IMG/VR virus record: IMGVR_UViG_3300010885_008872
Span: 1 to 31,334 of that record
Source: a virus
Strand: one strand, 5' to 3'
DNA length: 31,334 nt
Both the position numbers and the translations under genes were made by a program. Numbering within the stretch: the stretch's first letter is position 1; each line of letters opens with the position of its first letter. Positions 22,371 through 29,978 of the stretch are shown here, piece by piece. Under the pieces are notes generated by a model. The model was not told where the DNA came from. It made no database searches and saw nothing but the letters and a program-made list of their open reading frames with translations.

Positions 22371-22398
22371 AAGGGTGGGTAATGCCCACCTTTTTTTT
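22371..22398 (+). terminator. Rho-independent terminator after the major capsid gene
   Basis: The stem GGTGGG (22374-22379) and CCCACC (22385-22390) with a TAATG loop is followed by eight T (22391-22398). It shares the TAATGCCC word with the terminator at 12281. It lies between the capsid and tail-tube-like genes, where it would lower downstream expression. Confidence 0.85.
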
Positions 22399-22419
22399 AA
22401 ACTTTAAATAAATAATAAA

Positions 22420-22977
22420 ATGGCTTGTAATACAATAGACGCTCGTTTAGAGCCTTGCAAAGAATACCTTGGTGGGATACAAGGAATGTTTTTAATCCCA
22501 TTCGTCTTTACAGATTTGGTAGCGGTAGACGGCACGGGTGCGGTAAGTAAAATTTCCGAAAGTGACGGCACTACTTTAAAAACCGGTTTCTTTTGGGAAT
22601 TGAAAGGTGCTTCATCATTTGCAGACACTATTACTTCATCAAGAGATAATGGCACAACTTTCCATGAATCTACATTAATGGTTAAATTCAAACCTAAATC
22701 CCCGGCAACCCCTTGGTTAGACGTTAAGGACGTTGAAACTTTGGCTACGGGACGTTGGAGAATTGTAGTTTGGGATAGAAACGATAACTTTTGGTTATTG
22801 GGCGAAGAGTACGGATGCGATGTAGCAACCGGTACTGAAGATTGGGGCGTAGCTTTAGGAGATTCAAGAAGTTACACTTTGAATTTTCTTGCACAAGAAA
22901 AATTTGGGCCTCGTCCATTAGCTTCAATTACTTATGCGGGATTAAGTACAATTTTTACCGCTGACGTGACTCCATAA
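22420..22977 (+). CDS. Putative major tail tube protein
   Basis: The 185-aa protein contains GGIQGMFLIPF near its start, ELKGASSFADTITSSRDNGT near residues 65-84, STLMVKFKPKSP, and WRIVVWDRNDNFWLLGEEYG near 107-126. The last, a strand with W-L-L-G-E-x-x-G, is typical of tail tube proteins of Bacteroidota phages. It lies inside the head module rather than by the tape measure gene, flanked on both sides by terminators. No separate late motif is visible upstream, so it probably depends on read-through from L3. Confidence 0.65.
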   Translation: MACNTIDARLEPCKEYLGGIQGMFLIPFVFTDLVAVDGTGAVSKISESDGTTLKTGFFWELKGASSFADTITSSRDNGTTFHESTLMVKFKPKSPATPWLDVKDVETLATGRWRIVVWDRNDNFWLLGEEYGCDVATGTEDWGVALGDSRSYTLNFLAQEKFGPRPLASITYAGLSTIFTADVTP

Positions 22978-23010
22978 TAAAATTCAATTCTGTTCGGTAT
23001 ATTAAGGTAG

Positions 23011-23036
23011 AAAGGGGTGCAATTGCACCCTTTTTT
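23011..23036 (+). terminator. Rho-independent terminator after the tail-tube-like gene
   Basis: The stem GGGTGC (23015-23020) and GCACCC (23025-23030) with an AATT loop is flanked by AAAG and a six-T run. It ends 7 nt before late motif L2, the same order (terminator then late motif) as at 12281-12338. Confidence 0.85.
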
Positions 23037-23043
23037 ATTTATC

Positions 23044-23072
23044 TGTAACAATAAAGAGGTTTATAGTTTTAT
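23044..23072 (+). promoter_or_regulatory. Late promoter motif L2 (portal operon)
   Basis: TGTAACA at 23044-23050, 14 nt, AGTTTTAT at 23065-23072, 4 nt, then the ATG at 23077. Similarity to L1 extends beyond the boxes (TCTGTAACAA, an AGA at the same place, and AGTTTTATTA). Confidence 0.65.
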
Positions 23073-23076
23073 TATT

Positions 23077-23415
23077 ATGAATATCGATAGTCTTTCTACT
23101 CAAATATCATTTAGACCTTTGATTGCTTTTGACGGCAATCAAGTCAATTTGATTGTAGAGCATAAAGCAACTAAAACAAAAATGACTCTTTTGCAGACAC
23201 CTACAATAAGTGGAACTAAAGTCATTTTATTATTACCGGTATTATCGACTTTAAATATTAAAGAAAAAGACGAATTACTTTTTAGAGTTATTCAAAACAA
23301 TATTCTTTTATTTGAATATTTAGGATACTACATCAATGGTTCTTTATCTGAATATAGAGAATGGAAACAATGGGATACTACAACAAACAATAGCAAGGAG
23401 TGGGTTACGTTATGA
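23077..23415 (+). CDS. Hypothetical structural protein before the portal
   Basis: This 112-aa protein starts MNIDSLSTQISFRPLIAFDG at the ATG set by late motif L2. It is beta-rich (NLIVEHKATKTKMTLLQTPT, VILLLPVLSTLNI, then LLFEYLGYYI), which suggests a small beta-sandwich. It is joined to the portal gene by a 4-bp ATGA overlap, so coupled translation is likely. It may be a head-tail connector or decoration protein, but no family was recognised. Confidence 0.55.
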   Translation: MNIDSLSTQISFRPLIAFDGNQVNLIVEHKATKTKMTLLQTPTISGTKVILLLPVLSTLNIKEKDELLFRVIQNNILLFEYLGYYINGSLSEYREWKQWDTTTNNSKEWVTL

Positions 23416-25181
23416 GTAAAAAATTATATGTCGTAAATATGGCAAGTTACACAAGTCCAAGTGTAACTGAAGAAAAAACTAAAGATTGGGTTCAGTATGG
23501 GGGGGATAATAATTACTATCAATATTTAATAGACCTTTATTATAGTTCTCCAACAAACAATGCTTGTATCAAAGGTAAATCTGATATGGTCTTTGGCTAT
23601 GGACCGGAAGTGGTAAGGGGAGACCGACATTTAAAAGGGTACTTGGATTTTAAAATGTTATTTGCTAACGAACAAGTTAAAAAAGCTACTATGGATTTAG
23701 TAATGCTTGGCATGTGTGCTTTCCAACTTGTTAAATCTAAAGACGGCAAAAAATATGCAAAGGCTTATCATTTTCCAATCCAAACTTTAAGACCTCAAAA
23801 AGCTAACGATAAAGGCGAAATAGAAAAATGGTATTATTGTGCTGATTGGTCTAAATTAAAACGTAGCGAAAAACCTCAAGAGTTTTCTGCGTTTGGATTT
23901 GACGATAATGATAAAGAGTGCATGATGGTAATTAAGCCATATAGCACCGGTTCGTTTTATTTTAGTCCCCCGGACTACCAAGGGGGTACTCAATATTGCG
24001 AACTTGAAGGCGAAATATCAAACTACCACATTAACGGCATAAAGAATGGATTAGCACCAAGCATGTTAATTAACTTTAACAATGGCGAACCTTCAGAAGA
24101 AATAAAAGACGCTATTGAGGGGCAAATAAACGCTAAATTCAGCGGTTCTTCCAATACGGGACGTGCCATAATATCTTTTAACGATAGTAAAGAACAAGCT
24201 GCGGATATTACTCCCGTTCAATTATCTGATGCAGCACAACAATATCAATTCTTGTCGACTGAATGTGTAGATAAAATATTGCTTTCGCACCGCATAACAA
24301 GTCCTTTAATTTTTGGTATTAAAAATACCGGTAATGGGTTTTCAAGTAATGCCGAGGAATTAAAAACTGCAACTATTTTATTTGATAATCTTGTTGTAAG
24401 ACCTTTCCAAAGTATTTTAATCGATTGTTTTAATAAAGTCTTATTGGCAAATGGATTCATGCTTGAAATTTATTTCAAGACATTGCAACCATTGGAGTTT
24501 ATTGATTTAAGCGGTAAAAATTTAGATGCTACCACAAAAGAAAAAGAACTTGGATTGTCATTATCTAAAATAGAAATGACTGAACAAGATGAAGACGAAT
24601 GGATAGTCCATTTATCTGATAAAGGGGAAGTTATTGATGAAAACGAATGGGACATTGTGGACGTGCGTGAAGCTACCGAAGAAGATGACCAACTTGAATT
24701 AGCATTTGATAGTCCCGACTTGAAATCTAAAGACGATAAAGGTATTTTTAAAATTAGATATAAATATGGACCGGATACTACCAACCCTCATTCAAGAAAA
24801 TTTTGTAAAGAAATGGTTTCATTGACCGGGCAAGGTATTGTATATAGAAGAGAAGATATAAATCAAATGTCGTTTAGCGGTGTCAATGGGGAGTTTGCAC
24901 CAAATGGACGTAGTACCTATAGCATTTGGAGATTTAAAGGCGGTGTGAATTGCCACCACGCTTGGTATAGGGTAACTTATATGCGTAAGACAATCAAAGG
25001 TGCTTTTAAACCATTAACAAGTGCTGAAAAAGGAACTGACATTAGAGAAATGGAAAATTATGATAAGGTAAGTAATGCAAAAGCTAACATTGAGGGTGTG
25101 CCTTTTGCACCGCCAAGTTGGAATGATGCCAAAACTAAACCTATCGACATGCCTAACCATGGTAGCTTAAAGAATAAATAG
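23412..25181 (+). CDS. Portal protein with C-terminal extension
   Basis: The 589-aa protein begins MSKKLYVVNMASYTSPSVTE. The portal body (about residues 1-385) contains LIDLYYSSPTNNACIKGKSD, GLAPSMLINFNNGEPSEEIK, and the crown/stem segment SHRITSPLIFGIKNTGNGFS with VVRPFQSILIDCFNKVLLAN. It would form the dodecameric ring for DNA entry. An acidic linker follows, then an extra domain (about 443-545) with FCKEM near residue 463 and CHHAWYRV near 512, a Cys/His pattern that may bind metal or belong to a minor-head-like domain. The ATG at 23412 is preferred over an opening at 23400. Confidence 0.8.
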   Translation: MSKKLYVVNMASYTSPSVTEEKTKDWVQYGGDNNYYQYLIDLYYSSPTNNACIKGKSDMVFGYGPEVVRGDRHLKGYLDFKMLFANEQVKKATMDLVMLGMCAFQLVKSKDGKKYAKAYHFPIQTLRPQKANDKGEIEKWYYCADWSKLKRSEKPQEFSAFGFDDNDKECMMVIKPYSTGSFYFSPPDYQGGTQYCELEGEISNYHINGIKNGLAPSMLINFNNGEPSEEIKDAIEGQINAKFSGSSNTGRAIISFNDSKEQAADITPVQLSDAAQQYQFLSTECVDKILLSHRITSPLIFGIKNTGNGFSSNAEELKTATILFDNLVVRPFQSILIDCFNKVLLANGFMLEIYFKTLQPLEFIDLSGKNLDATTKEKELGLSLSKIEMTEQDEDEWIVHLSDKGEVIDENEWDIVDVREATEEDDQLELAFDSPDLKSKDDKGIFKIRYKYGPDTTNPHSRKFCKEMVSLTGQGIVYRREDINQMSFSGVNGEFAPNGRSTYSIWRFKGGVNCHHAWYRVTYMRKTIKGAFKPLTSAEKGTDIREMENYDKVSNAKANIEGVPFAPPSWNDAKTKPIDMPNHGSLKNK

Positions 25182-25182
25182 T

Positions 25183-25695
25183 ATGCAGATTAATGATGAC
25201 GTTTTACTGATAACCAAAGAGGACTTATACAAGTACACTCAATTAAAAGGCAATGTAGATATTGACAATATCAGTCCATTTATTAAAGTTGCTCAAGATA
25301 TTGAAACGCAATCTGTTCTTGGTACAATTCTTTACAGAAAAATATTAACTGACGTATTAAACAATACGCTTGTAAACCAATATCTAACTTTGACAAGTAC
25401 TTATATTCAACCAATGCTTATACATTATGCAATGGCAGACTTTATGCAGTTTCATGGGTACGAAATAAGTAATGCGGGAATATTAAGAAACAACCCCGAG
25501 AACACAGTACTTCCCGACAAGAACGAAATTGACATACTTGTTAAAAGGTATAAACAAATTGCAGAAACTTACAGAAAAAGATTGGTAGATTGGATAACTT
25601 TAAACGTAGGACTATTCCCCGAGTATACCCAATGGCAAGCCGGTGGCGAATATCCTTATAGCACTCCTACAAATTATACGGGATGGAACTTATGA
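25183..25695 (+). CDS. Head-tail adaptor (DUF6712-like)
   Basis: The 170-aa helical protein fits the DUF6712/gp6-like adaptor pattern: LLITKEDLYKYTQLKGNVDI near residue 8, PFIKVAQDIETQSVLGTILY near 32, YIQPMLIHYAMADFMQFHGY near 74 and a C-terminal segment ending FPEYTQW. Such adaptors bind below the portal ring. It lies 1 nt after the portal gene, where this function is expected. Confidence 0.7.
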   Translation: MQINDDVLLITKEDLYKYTQLKGNVDIDNISPFIKVAQDIETQSVLGTILYRKILTDVLNNTLVNQYLTLTSTYIQPMLIHYAMADFMQFHGYEISNAGILRNNPENTVLPDKNEIDILVKRYKQIAETYRKRLVDWITLNVGLFPEYTQWQAGGEYPYSTPTNYTGWNL

Positions 25696-25811
25696 AAAAT
25701 CAATACAAGCCAAAAGAAGATAACATAAAAAAGTTAAAAGCATTTTTTTTAAAAGTAACAAATGAAAGCAAGAAAAATAACAAAGATACATGTTCATTAC
25801 TTAAAAAGTAA
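25692..25811 (+). CDS. 39-aa lysine-rich peptide (uncertain)
   Basis: An ATG overlapping the adaptor stop (ATGA) opens a frame of MKNQYKPKEDNIKKLKAFFL then a Lys/Asn-rich end. It overlaps the next gene by 50 bp. The ATGA junction, common in this genome, supports it; the long overlap and A-rich composition argue that it may be a chance frame, or only a translational link to the gene at 25762. Confidence 0.3.
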   Translation: MKNQYKPKEDNIKKLKAFFLKVTNESKKNNKDTCSLLKK

Positions 25812-26064
25812 TCCAACTTTAAAAGGTTTATATCATTTTGTTTTAGAAGAGAACGGGATGCTTATAAATAATTTGCCTATTTATTCGAATAGTACTATCG
25901 ACAATGCAGAATGTTCATTGCATTTTGCTTGTATTAATTATACAGAACTACCCGAAAGAATAAAAGAATTATCTGCAATACTTGGTTATTTAAACCCCGA
26001 GTATATTGAAGTTTTTGAAGAGACTAAACCTAAAAAGAAAAAAGACTATGGCAAGACTCTTTAA
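25762..26064 (+). CDS. Hypothetical protein
   Basis: This 100-aa protein has a basic start (MKARKITKIHVHYLKSNPTL), a central mixed strand/helix part and a Lys-rich tail (ETKPKKKKDYGKTL). It precedes the lipoprotein gene with a 17-bp overlap. No family was recognised; a role in virion assembly or lysis is suggested only by position. Confidence 0.5.
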   Translation: MKARKITKIHVHYLKSNPTLKGLYHFVLEENGMLINNLPIYSNSTIDNAECSLHFACINYTELPERIKELSAILGYLNPEYIEVFEETKPKKKKDYGKTL

Positions 26065-26485
26065 ATTTAGTTTGGTTTTTGCAATGTTTATTTTAAGCGG
26101 TTGTTCGGCACAATGGCACCTTAAAAAAGCAATACAAAAAAACCCCAACTTGTTAAAGGTTCGGGAAATAACTATAGATACTTTGGTAATAATGGATTCT
26201 TTTTACCAAGTCGATTCATTTACTATGAATGAAATAGATACTTTTATAACAGATACGGGCAAAATTAAAATTACTTTGTATCGATATAAAGATAGATTTG
26301 TTTCGAAAGTTGAAATCAAACGAGATACTTTCCATTTTACAAAAATTGTGGAATGCCCTCCGACCATTACTCAACTTATCGATAACGAAAAGACTAAATC
26401 ATACATGCTTTATGCTTTTTTAGGCGGGTGCTTTATAACAATTTTGTTAACTTATTATGGTAAAAAATTGGATAACTCCAAGTAG
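26048..26485 (+). CDS. Lipoprotein with C-terminal membrane span, candidate u-spanin
   Basis: The 145-aa protein starts at ATG 26048 and carries a signal peptide with lipobox LSGC, lipidated Cys19 (RLFKFSLVFAMFILSGC). The periplasmic part is rich in Thr, Asp and beta-strand (ITIDTLVIMDSFYQVDSFTM). A single span (YMLYAFLGGCFITILLTYYG, near residue 118) and a basic end close the chain. An outer-membrane lipid anchor plus an inner-membrane span in one protein is the topology of unimolecular spanins such as T1 gp11, which fuse the two membranes in the last step of lysis. The call is from topology. Confidence 0.65.
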   Translation: MARLFKFSLVFAMFILSGCSAQWHLKKAIQKNPNLLKVREITIDTLVIMDSFYQVDSFTMNEIDTFITDTGKIKITLYRYKDRFVSKVEIKRDTFHFTKIVECPPTITQLIDNEKTKSYMLYAFLGGCFITILLTYYGKKLDNSK

Positions 26486-26675
26486 AACGAGTCCTAAACC
26501 GGGGAGTGGTCGTGCATGTTTATGCCCGGATGGGAAATATAGCAGAAAATGTTGTGACGGGTCTTTACAAGCACAAGGGTTAGGTAGTGTTACGGGCATA
26601 CAAAGAGACATTAGCGAAGAATGGCAAGGAATAAATACAGAGTGGCAAAACATAAATAAAAATTGGAATATATGA
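26457..26675 (+). CDS. 72-aa cysteine-motif protein
   Basis: This small protein contains SGRACLCPDGKYSRKCCDGS near residues 17-36: four Cys as C-x-C and C-C around PDGKYS. I recall a similar motif followed by LQAQGLG in proteins next to tail fibres of Bacteroidota phages. The C-terminus is helical (EEWQGINTEWQNINKNW). It overlaps the spanin gene by 29 bp and the tail fibre gene by 4 bp (ATGA). A structural disulfide or metal site is plausible; function is unknown. Confidence 0.55.
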   Translation: MVKNWITPSRTSPKPGSGRACLCPDGKYSRKCCDGSLQAQGLGSVTGIQRDISEEWQGINTEWQNINKNWNI

Positions 26676-29314
26676 GCATAAGTTTAAACGGGTTAAAGCC
26701 TAAAGATACGTACCAAGCACTTATAAAAGTAGGAGACAATACAATAGTTACTACGATAAATAAAACTTTATCAGACGGACAAGGCAATGATTTGCCTATG
26801 GAGGTGTCTACTCTTGAAATTAATTTTACGGGACTTGTAAAACAAAGTGGAATTACTTTGGCTACAACAAGTCAATTAAATTTAAAACAAGATACTCTTG
26901 TAAGTGGCACAAACATTAAATCTATTAATGGAAGTTCTGTTTTGGGTAGTGGCAATTTAGTCGTTAGTTCAAGTGCGGCTTGGGGGTTAATTACCGGTAC
27001 TTTATCGACTCAAACAGATTTACAAAGTGCGTTAGATTCTAAACAAGCTACATTAATCAGTGCGACCAATATCAAAACTATTAATGGGACATCAGTATTA
27101 GGTAGTGGGGATATTGCAATTAGCACAAGTACGTCATGGGGAAGTATAAGTGGGACGTTATCTTCACAAACAGATTTGCAGACTGCATTAAATAATAAAA
27201 TAACTGCAAACGTAGTTATTACGGGTGCAACTAAAACCAAAGTAACTTATGATTCAAAAGGATTGGTTACAAGCGGTGCGGATGCTACCACATCAGACAT
27301 TGCAGATTCTACAAATAAAAGATATGTTACAGACGCTCAATTAGTAGTTATTGGGAATACTTCAAATACCAATAGTGGGGATAATGCTACCAATAGTCAA
27401 TATAGTGGTTTAGCTGCGTCCAAACAAGACACGTTAATTTCGGGAACTAATATTAAAACTATTAATAGTAGTACAATTTTAGGAAGCGGAGATTTGGCGG
27501 TTCAATCTACACTTGTAAGCGGAACGAATATAAAAACTATAAATTCAACGTCATTGCTTGGTAGTGGGGACATAGCTATAAGTGCTTCGCCAAGTGGGGT
27601 TGCCGGTGCTATTCAGTTTAGTAATGGGTCTGCATTTAGTTCAGATGCAACTAATTTATTTTGGGACGATACGAATAATAAATTAGGTATTGGAACGAAT
27701 ACGCCAACTGCAAGATTAAGTATAAAAGGTAGTGGTTCTACAAGTGCCACAAATAGTTTACGTATAGAAAATAGTACCAATAGTCAATCTATGTATTGGG
27801 ATGATTCAGGTAAATTATGGATGTATTCAGCGGGAGCGACATGTACTTTTAGTTCGGGCGGTTTATCTACTTACAGTATTTCATCACTCTATTCAACCGG
27901 TGGTATTAATTTAGATGGTAGTGCGTTTCAATTAACGTATGGTTTCACAGGTTTAGTATTAAATTTACATACTACTACTGCTCAATTAAATAAACCATTT
28001 TATATAGGTAATGGTACTTTAGCTAATGCAAACGCTAGTTCATTATTAGAATTAAACGCAACGGATAGAGGTTTATTATTGCCAAGAATGACAACTACGC
28101 AAAAAAATGCTATTGTTACACCGGCTACGGGGTTAATGGTTTACGATACAGATTTATTGTCGTTTTATCAATACAATGGAACTGCGTGGGTAATTATAGG
28201 CGGTAGTAGTGGCTCTCCGAGTGGAACTACGGGGGCAATACAATTTAATAATGGTGGGGTTTTTGGGGCAGACGATACAAATTTATTTTGGGACAATACT
28301 TCCAAAGAGTTAGGGGTTGGTATTAATACCCCAACCGCTTCGTTTCATACTAAAGGTACGGGTACAACAAATTCTACAAGTTCATTAAAAGCACAAAATA
28401 ACGGGACTCAAATATTAACCTATGACGATAGCGGAGTTTTAACTTTATCAGATGGGACAAATAGCACTACCCACTCATCATTAGCTTTTGGTAGTAATTT
28501 ATTAAATGCTAAAACGGGAAGTTCTAAAATCGATTTAACGTCTTTAATGGACTTATATGATTCAAGTGGTTCGTTAGGAATAAGAGTAAATACTGCATTT
28601 AGTGGGATAGCACAACCGACTGCAATAGGTCAAACAACTGCACCAAGTACAACTGCAATTTTAGAATTGGCAAGTACTACAAGAGGTTTTTTACCACCTC
28701 GTATGACCACTACCCAAAGAGATGCAATAACGTCTCCACCGGACGGCTTAATAATTTACAATACATCAAGCAAATCAATTAATTTTAGAAGTAATGGTGT
28801 ATGGGAAGATATAGGTAGTCAAACTAATGCAAGGACATCTGCAAGTTCAGCTATCAATACTACAGAAACTATTTTAGTATCCTCCCCCGTTTTAAGTGCG
28901 GGACGATTTATGACAAGTACTTTTATTAAAATAGCATTTACGGGGACAAATACCTCATCTGTTGCGGGTACGTCAACTTTTAGAGTAAGAATTGGAACTG
29001 CGGGAACAACCGCAGATACATTAGTATTTACGGCTACAACTGCAAATAGTGCAGCTTCGGGAACTGCGGTAGCTTTTAGCGGAGAAATTATCATGACTAT
29101 AAGAACAATCGGAGCAAGTGCAACGGCTTATGGGACTTTAAAATTATGGAATGCAGGTTCTACGGGTATAAGTACTGTTTTAACACAAGTAATAAATGGA
29201 ACAATGACAACTTTTGATAGTACAACTGCAAATTTTGTATCTTTGTCCTACTTAACGTCAGCTACGACTACAACAAGTACATTCCAACAATCAATAGTAG
29301 AAATAATAGATTAA
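26672..29314 (+). CDS. Tail fibre protein with internal repeats
   Basis: The 880-aa protein starts MSISLNGLKPKDTYQALIKV, probably the particle-binding end. Ser/Thr/Gly/Asn-rich repeats follow: four copies of a unit with TNIKTIN and LGSGD (residues about 72-99, 124-151, 251-278, 279-305), two of GAIQF…NLFWD…NTPTA (312-355 and 521-564), and two of RG-L-PRMTTTQ-AI (466-493 and once more near residue 671). These build a trimeric beta-rich shaft. The C-terminal about 180 residues are Thr/Ala-rich beta and probably form the receptor-binding tip. It likely sets host range. Confidence 0.8.
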   Translation: MSISLNGLKPKDTYQALIKVGDNTIVTTINKTLSDGQGNDLPMEVSTLEINFTGLVKQSGITLATTSQLNLKQDTLVSGTNIKSINGSSVLGSGNLVVSSSAAWGLITGTLSTQTDLQSALDSKQATLISATNIKTINGTSVLGSGDIAISTSTSWGSISGTLSSQTDLQTALNNKITANVVITGATKTKVTYDSKGLVTSGADATTSDIADSTNKRYVTDAQLVVIGNTSNTNSGDNATNSQYSGLAASKQDTLISGTNIKTINSSTILGSGDLAVQSTLVSGTNIKTINSTSLLGSGDIAISASPSGVAGAIQFSNGSAFSSDATNLFWDDTNNKLGIGTNTPTARLSIKGSGSTSATNSLRIENSTNSQSMYWDDSGKLWMYSAGATCTFSSGGLSTYSISSLYSTGGINLDGSAFQLTYGFTGLVLNLHTTTAQLNKPFYIGNGTLANANASSLLELNATDRGLLLPRMTTTQKNAIVTPATGLMVYDTDLLSFYQYNGTAWVIIGGSSGSPSGTTGAIQFNNGGVFGADDTNLFWDNTSKELGVGINTPTASFHTKGTGTTNSTSSLKAQNNGTQILTYDDSGVLTLSDGTNSTTHSSLAFGSNLLNAKTGSSKIDLTSLMDLYDSSGSLGIRVNTAFSGIAQPTAIGQTTAPSTTAILELASTTRGFLPPRMTTTQRDAITSPPDGLIIYNTSSKSINFRSNGVWEDIGSQTNARTSASSAINTTETILVSSPVLSAGRFMTSTFIKIAFTGTNTSSVAGTSTFRVRIGTAGTTADTLVFTATTANSAASGTAVAFSGEIIMTIRTIGASATAYGTLKLWNAGSTGISTVLTQVINGTMTTFDSTTANFVSLSYLTSATTTTSTFQQSIVEIID
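26885..27586 (+). repeat. Four-copy shaft repeat in the tail fibre gene
   Basis: A unit of about 28 codons with the core S-x-TNIKxIN-x-x-S-x-LGSG-D/N occurs four times, at residues about 72-99, 124-151, 251-278 and 279-305 of the fibre. The last two copies are directly adjacent. The copies are diverged at the DNA level. They can support copy-number change by recombination. Confidence 0.75.
27605..28363 (+). repeat. Two-copy repeat in the tail fibre gene
   Basis: Residues 312-355 and 521-564 share GAIQF-N-G, D-TNLFWD-T, LG-G-NTPTA and KG-G. They bracket the first copy of the RG-LLPRMTTTQ segment, and a second copy of that segment follows farther on. The fibre is therefore built from a duplicated block of roughly 200 residues. 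Confidence 0.7.
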
Positions 29315-29315
29315 C

Positions 29316-29660
29316 ATGAAATATATAAAAATAAACACCGAAGTAAATTTAACAAGTGGAATCCAAATTCCAAGTGGTTCTGTAGTAATTATAGCCGAAG
29401 GTTATGCAGACATTAAAGCACAAACTGAAGGCATGATACCGGCTCAAATAGCTACGTTCGTTTATGCTTCGCTACAATCAATGGCAGACGGGAAACAAGC
29501 TTTGCAAGGCATTGAAGATTTTGATACAACTTTTAAGTATTCAAAATTACCGGTCATTTCATTTGAAACTATCCCGGCTGAAACATTATTAGTTCAAGCG
29601 GTTTATGATGACTTGGCTATTGTATATGGCACTGCAAACATAGAAATTTTGAGCATCTAA
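29316..29660 (+). CDS. Hypothetical protein after the tail fibre
   Basis: This 114-aa acidic protein has an N-terminal beta part (YIKINTEVNLTSGIQIPSGS, VVIIAEGYAD) and a helical centre. It starts 1 nt after the fibre stop and ends in a 1-bp overlap with the holin-like gene. Small proteins in this place are often fibre-associated structural parts or chaperones. No family was recognised. Confidence 0.55.
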   Translation: MKYIKINTEVNLTSGIQIPSGSVVIIAEGYADIKAQTEGMIPAQIATFVYASLQSMADGKQALQGIEDFDTTFKYSKLPVISFETIPAETLLVQAVYDDLAIVYGTANIEILSI

Positions 29661-29845
29661 TGAAAAATAATGTAGTAAATGGTAATACCGCAGACTTGTT
29701 ATTGACTACTACTATTGTAAGTTCAATTGCTCATTATAGTACTATGGTTCAACCTATTATTAGTTTGTTTGCCGGGTTAATTGCTATTATAAGTGGGATA
29801 TTTGCAATTCGCTACTATTATTTAAAATCAAAAGTCAATGGCTAA
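29660..29845 (+). CDS. Holin-like membrane protein
   Basis: The 61-aa protein has a moderately hydrophobic segment (about residues 12-27, LLLTTTIVSSIAHYST) and a clear span (about 30-52, VQPIISLFAGLIAIISGIFA), ending in a short basic tail YYYLKSKVNG. Size, one or two spans and a charged C-terminus fit a class II or III holin, which opens the inner membrane for the lysis enzyme. The spanin candidate upstream and the lysozyme-like gene downstream support this. No diagnostic motif exists for holins. Confidence 0.5.
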   Translation: MKNNVVNGNTADLLLTTTIVSSIAHYSTMVQPIISLFAGLIAIISGIFAIRYYYLKSKVNG

Positions 29846-29960
29846 AATCAAAACGGCTACCACTTCAATAAAAGTAAAGGCAAAAAAAAACAATAAAGGC
29901 GTTCATTCCAAAAATAACCCGCCCGAAAAAAAATATAGAGGTCAAGGCAAAAAACGATAG
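29838..29960 (+). CDS. 40-aa highly basic protein
   Basis: An ATG at 29838 overlaps the holin-like gene by 8 bp and the frame ends with TAG at 29960. The peptide (MAKIKTATTSIKVKAKKNNK, then GVHSKNNPPEKKYRGQGKKR) is more than one third Lys/Arg. I recall a small Lys-rich family with K-G-V-H-x-K and Y-R-G-Q-G in Bacteroidota phages. It may bind nucleic acid or sit in the virion. Confidence 0.6.
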   Translation: MAKIKTATTSIKVKAKKNNKGVHSKNNPPEKKYRGQGKKR

Positions 29961-29978
29961 CATAAAATCAATACGCAA

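Noticed and set aside
26885-27586. Repeats that might suggest a CRISPR array
   Set aside because: They are diverged, in-frame protein repeats with irregular spacing inside one long coding gene, with no constant direct repeat.
28819-29094. Minus-strand open frame within the tail fibre gene
   Set aside because: It is an antisense shadow of the Thr/Ala-rich fibre end, with a low-complexity Val/Ala-rich translation.
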